Source of the DNA: a virus | Strand: one strand, 5' to 3' | Length of the DNA stretch: 23,585 nucleotides | Virus record (IMG/VR): IMGVR_UViG_3300037517_001660 | Location: 1 to 23,585 of that record | In this document: one piece after another, positions 20,280-23,585 of the stretch | Position numbering within the stretch: the first letter of the stretch is position 1 | Layout: each line of letters opens with the position of its first letter | The notes under the pieces: generated by a model | Seen by the model: only the letters and a program-made list of their open reading frames with translations | The model's database searches: none | What the model was told of the DNA's origin: nothing | Made by a program: the position numbers and the translations under genes

Positions 20280-21136
20280 TGATTGTTACAGGTGACTTAG
20301 TTGATGCGGAATTATCGGGGAAGGTTATTTATACCTCATTCCGAAAATTACCCAATCAAGCATCTGCATCAAGAACTTGGTTTGATACATCTATGTCGCC
20401 TGGCTATCCGTCCGCTCAATATTATGCGGCCATACCATTAAACGCCACTGCTTTAAGTTATTCAGTAAATAAAGGAATTTTTAACGGTGGGAATGTTTCA
20501 CCTAGTAAAAAATATTTGAGGCAAATTAGTATTTACGGAGGCAGTGCAAACTATCACCCGTCCAGCTGGATTTTGTGCGATTATTTAATGTTCTATTCCT
20601 TCATTGATGAGTCAACGACTGACGAGCAAATGTTAACTACGTCAATACCATTGCCAAGGTATCCAGACGGATTTGGCGTTAACATGATGGCGGTATCGTT
20701 AGGCGCTAGAACAGGCGGCCAAACTTTTACGGTTAAATATACCAACAGCGACGGAGTTACAGGCAGAGTTTCTAAATTGACTTTACAAAACACTGCATCT
20801 GTTACTGGGAATATTATTAATAGCCATACAACTAACAATGATCCAAATAGCTACGGGCCATTTATACCGCTGCAAGATGGCGACAAAGGCGTGCGAAAAA
20901 TAGAATCTGTTACGATGAACGGCGTTGATATTGGACTTTTTGCGCTGGTATTAGTAAAAGTTATTTCATCACAAAGCACATACGAGATAACAGCATTTAG
21001 CGAAATTGATTTTCTTGTAGATAAATCATTAGTGCCGGAAATAAAAGACGATGCATATTTGAATTTTTTATGCCTTCCTGTTGGAAGTGTTTCGGGTAAC
21101 CAATTTATAGGCGAATTAAAAACGGTATTTATATAG
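20279..21136 (+). CDS. Virion structural protein, paralogue A (285 aa)
   Basis: Coupled to the 27-aa gene by TAATG, with AAGGA upstream. The beta-rich protein shares landmarks with the next gene: a PLPRY block, an F-T-V-K-Y-T-N-S-D-G-V-T-G-R strand pair, YGPFIPLQDGDKGVRKIESV, and a C-terminal PEIKDDAYLNFLCLP. They are probably paralogues from tandem duplication. Large Ser/Thr/Gly beta proteins in this position are likely tail, baseplate or fibre components. No catalytic motif is seen. Confidence 0.65.
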   Translation: MIVTGDLVDAELSGKVIYTSFRKLPNQASASRTWFDTSMSPGYPSAQYYAAIPLNATALSYSVNKGIFNGGNVSPSKKYLRQISIYGGSANYHPSSWILCDYLMFYSFIDESTTDEQMLTTSIPLPRYPDGFGVNMMAVSLGARTGGQTFTVKYTNSDGVTGRVSKLTLQNTASVTGNIINSHTTNNDPNSYGPFIPLQDGDKGVRKIESVTMNGVDIGLFALVLVKVISSQSTYEITAFSEIDFLVDKSLVPEIKDDAYLNFLCLPVGSVSGNQFIGELKTVFI

Positions 21137-21146
21137 AGGTATTTTT

Positions 21147-22295
21147 ATGGCCATTTCATCTTTAGATTCTTTAACAAATGCGATTACTAGCGGCAGATTT
21201 CATCGTCAAGATTGGAATAAAAACTTCCTTCCAACAGCTGCAGCAGTCGCAGGGGAATGGCATCATTTATTCAGAGGGACAGGCGCGCCTGGCGCGGATT
21301 CGGTGGCTAACACAGGGACAAACTTAGCATTTCAACCGTTGAGTTATTCAACAACCAATGCGACAGGAATTTATTCCGGCCCTGACGTTGGTCCAATGGA
21401 TAAATATTTAATCAATTTGTCGGCAGGCTCAGGGGCATCAACCTCAATGCCTGCTGTTCTAATGTTGGTTGATTTGGTTGGATTTTATCGAGTAACGACA
21501 GTAACAACCACAACGCTGCAATCATTTACAAATACATTGAATGTCAGCTACACATTTACCGCCGATGCATCAACAGATATTTGCACCCATGCATTTTATC
21601 AATTAAAAAATTATACCTGTGTTAGACTAACAACATCTGGGACACTGCCAGCAGGATTAGCAACAGCAACGGATTATTTTGTTATTTATTTATCGAACAC
21701 AACCTGCAGACTTGCTACATCGTATGCAAACGCAGTGGCAGGAACATATATAAACATCACAGATGCCGGAACAGGGACACATAATATTACAACTTTATTG
21801 CCACGTTATACCAATGGCGACAGAGTTAGAAAATTTGCATACAACACCAACGCAACGGCAATGGGCGCAGCAACTCCAACGCTTGATTTTAGATATACAA
21901 ATACTTCATTCACCGGAAGCAGGGCGACTCCAGCTACATTGCCTACATGTAAATCTGGCGCAGCTAACGGAACGGTTCTTTATTCAGGAGCGGGCGCAGG
22001 GAAGTATAATCCATTTGTCCCATTAGCCGCTGGTGATTCCGGTATTACATCTGTTGAATCAATTCAATTGAGCGCGTCCTATTTATCTGGCGAATTTAGT
22101 GTGATGTTATGTGTTCCAATCGTTACAATCCCTATGACAACAATCGGCGTCTGGTCAGAACGAGATTGCGTAAACCAAATGCCAAGTTTCCCAAAAATTG
22201 AAGATGGCGCCTGTTTGAGTTGGTTGTTAATGTCAGGCGCAAACACTCCAACAAACACTCCGTACTATGGACACTTAGATATGGCTTGGAGCTAA
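21147..22295 (+). CDS. Virion structural protein, paralogue B with inserted domain (382 aa)
   Basis: GAGG precedes the ATG. It follows the order of the preceding protein: LLPRY (217-221), a DFRYTN strand, YNPFVPLAAGDSGITSVESI, and PKIEDGACLSWLLM near the end. Relative to that paralogue it carries an extra segment of about 90 residues (roughly 125-214), with VRLTTSGTLPAGLATATDYF and DAGTGTHN. This pattern recurs as a small beta module in many phage fibre and tail proteins. The insertion probably adds a surface module for binding or stabilising. Function is inference. Confidence 0.65.
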   Translation: MAISSLDSLTNAITSGRFHRQDWNKNFLPTAAAVAGEWHHLFRGTGAPGADSVANTGTNLAFQPLSYSTTNATGIYSGPDVGPMDKYLINLSAGSGASTSMPAVLMLVDLVGFYRVTTVTTTTLQSFTNTLNVSYTFTADASTDICTHAFYQLKNYTCVRLTTSGTLPAGLATATDYFVIYLSNTTCRLATSYANAVAGTYINITDAGTGTHNITTLLPRYTNGDRVRKFAYNTNATAMGAATPTLDFRYTNTSFTGSRATPATLPTCKSGAANGTVLYSGAGAGKYNPFVPLAAGDSGITSVESIQLSASYLSGEFSVMLCVPIVTIPMTTIGVWSERDCVNQMPSFPKIEDGACLSWLLMSGANTPTNTPYYGHLDMAWS

Positions 22296-22299
22296 TACC

Positions 22300-22992
22300 A
22301 TGAGTTTGATTGGCAATCATTCGCTGTTTATGAAAAATCCCAATAGAAATATTGGGACGGCCCAGTCAACGCTTAGAAGTAATTTTAATCAATCAGGCGC
22401 AGATCAAAACAGATTTATGCAATTCGATAAATTTGTTTGTCAACCAAACGGCTATCGTCCTCCGTACACTTATGTCAATCCAAGGTCAGACGGTGGGTTA
22501 GCGTCAACAGGCAGAATAGAAGGCATTGCAGGATTATCAAGCGCCAATCTCGCAGGCGGCAGAAATGCTGAATCAACAATTGTAGGCGCTGGTTCAATTG
22601 ATTTTGCAAACATGATTTTAATTTTAGAGTTTGCATCAAACATGATTGGAACAGGCCAAATAAACAATGCGGCATTATCCGCAGCGGTATTTGGCGTTTG
22701 TTCTATATCAGGCAGTGCAACAGTAGACGCATACATAGGCGCAACAGTTAGCGCATTATGTTCAATATCAGGCGTAGGATCGTCGTCTGCAGGTATTAAA
22801 GGCCTTGCTGATTTGTCTGCTGATCTTGATCCATTTACGGAATTATCTCCGCAATCATTGGCAGATGCTGTCTGGAATGCTCTAAAAGATGATTATAATA
22901 TTTCCGACACTATGGGCGAGGCATTAGCAAATGCTGTTGGAAGTGACACAAGTAAATTATTAACGGTTGCAAAATTTCTGGCATTAAAATGA
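22300..22992 (+). CDS. Tail fibre or receptor-binding-type protein (230 aa)
   Basis: GGAG at 22288-22291 supports the ATG. Residues 60-170 are Gly/Ser/Ala-rich with short repeated phrases such as CSISGSATVDAYIGA and CSISGVGSSSAGIKG. The C-terminus has LSPQSLADAVWNALKDDY and TMGEALANAV, the A-V-W-N-A element that recurs at the ends of phage fibre and tail proteins and probably forms a trimerising or capping helix. This suits a fibre or receptor-binding component. The next gene starts eight bases after the stop. Assignment is by pattern only. Confidence 0.6.
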   Translation: MSLIGNHSLFMKNPNRNIGTAQSTLRSNFNQSGADQNRFMQFDKFVCQPNGYRPPYTYVNPRSDGGLASTGRIEGIAGLSSANLAGGRNAESTIVGAGSIDFANMILILEFASNMIGTGQINNAALSAAVFGVCSISGSATVDAYIGATVSALCSISGVGSSSAGIKGLADLSADLDPFTELSPQSLADAVWNALKDDYNISDTMGEALANAVGSDTSKLLTVAKFLALK

Positions 22993-22999
22993 GGATTCT

Positions 23000-23585
23000 A
23001 TGATTTCAATACAAGCAAGATTTGAAAGTATAATTCAGCAATATGATAAAACAAGAATAGATGCCACAAAATCATTTATTAGCACCGATCAAGGCGCCAT
23101 CACTGTCGTAGAAATTAAACCAGAGGCCAGTGGATCATATATAACAGTAACAACAAATAAGTACCTTGATTGGGCATATGAAACGGCAGGGTTAAAAACT
23201 GCCACAATCAGAATAACTACATCAACAGGTTCACCAACAAGCACCACAAAGGACATAACTTTTGAAGTGGTAACGTCTGCTGCTGACCTTTTATTCTCGA
23301 ATGATGAGGATTTAATAGCTCAACAAGACGACATACATAGACACTTAAGAGATGGCCGCGCAACATTCCTGGATAAACACAGAGAGAGTCAAAAAGAAAT
23401 ATTAGATGAGCTGGATCGCATGCGCGTATTTGCTAATGATGGGACCAAGCTAAGCAAAACCGATTTACATGATGTTACAGAAATTAGAGATTGGTCAAAA
23501 TATTTAACGCTGTACAGAATATTAAACTCAAATAAAAATGAAGTGGGCGACGTTTACGACGATAAAGCAAAATCATTTCTTGATT
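23000..23585 (+). CDS. 5' part of a structural-type protein (truncated by window end)
   Basis: GAGG before the ATG at 23000 opens a frame that runs 195 codons to the window edge. It begins MISIQARFESIIQQYDKTRI. A Thr/Ser-rich beta domain follows (ITVTTNKYLDW, ATIRITTSTGSP, FEVVTSA), then a charged helical part (QDDIHRHLRDGRATFLDKHR). The beta-domain-plus-helix layout suggests a virion protein such as a tail or neck component. No family is recognised. Confidence 0.6.
   Translation, partial: MISIQARFESIIQQYDKTRIDATKSFISTDQGAITVVEIKPEASGSYITVTTNKYLDWAYETAGLKTATIRITTSTGSPTSTTKDITFEVVTSAADLLFSNDEDLIAQQDDIHRHLRDGRATFLDKHRESQKEILDELDRMRVFANDGTKLSKTDLHDVTEIRDWSKYLTLYRILNSNKNEVGDVYDDKAKSFLD

Noticed and set aside
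1-23585. Integrase, excisionase or attachment site (temperate lifestyle)
   Set aside because: No recombinase motif is seen in any translated frame and no duplicated core site was recognised; the HTH proteins alone do not prove lysogeny.
1-23585. Diversity-generating retroelement
   Set aside because: No reverse transcriptase and no template/variable repeat pair with adenine-specific differences was noticed.

Overview
This window is a stretch of a tailed double-stranded DNA bacteriophage genome (order Caudoviricetes), probably infecting a Gram-negative bacterium. The evidence is an unbroken head-packaging block (small and large terminase, portal, two completion-type proteins, scaffold, major capsid protein), a lysis cassette, many tiny overlapping early genes, and every supported gene on the + strand. 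The DNA is AT-rich, spacers are short, and starts often overlap the previous stop (ATGA, GTGA, TAATG). A lipoprotein signal peptide and an M15-type peptidoglycan peptidase fit a Gram-negative host, but the host cannot be named from the sequence. I see no integrase, tRNA, rRNA, CRISPR array, reverse transcriptase or insertion sequence. Both ends cut through genes.

Layout. 1-1012: end of a structural block (a truncated C-terminus and two small beta-rich proteins). 1012-2151: lysis cassette (M15-like endolysin, putative holin, small membrane protein, cysteine-rich secreted protein). 2237-4924: early genes led by a Sak4-like RecA-fold ATPase, then a hexapeptide-repeat protein, an XRE-like regulator, small basic proteins and a PD-(D/E)XK nuclease of the DUF1064 type. 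4925-6272: the only poorly coding part. It holds an 11-bp iterated motif in front of a strong promoter with an apparently leaderless gene, a terminator, palindromic operator-like sites, an orphan GC-richer reading frame, one small gene, and a structured element ending in a second terminator. 6273-13245: accessory and DNA-metabolism genes: a second XRE regulator, a MazG-like pyrophosphohydrolase, a chimeric HNH endonuclease, a glycoside hydrolase lipoprotein (GH5-like), a Dam-type adenine methyltransferase, a metallophosphoesterase, a ParB-like nuclease overlapping a C5 cytosine methyltransferase, and several minute membrane proteins. 13276-18982: packaging and head assembly, closed by a terminator at 18994-19022. 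19024-23585: small virion proteins, two paralogous structural proteins, and fibre- or baseplate-like proteins running off the end.

How the parts work together. Sak4 ATPase, DUF1064 nuclease and HNH enzyme fit recombination or replication and gene mobility. The two methyltransferases and the ParB-like protein could modify phage DNA against restriction. The MazG-like and metallophosphoesterase enzymes could adjust nucleotides or signalling molecules. The late genes build and fill the capsid, and the lysis cassette releases progeny. The least expected items are the phage-borne GH5-like lipoprotein whose catalytic Asn-Glu pair reads Val-Glu, the phased iteron/leaderless promoter, and the dense regulatory region at 5341-5880.
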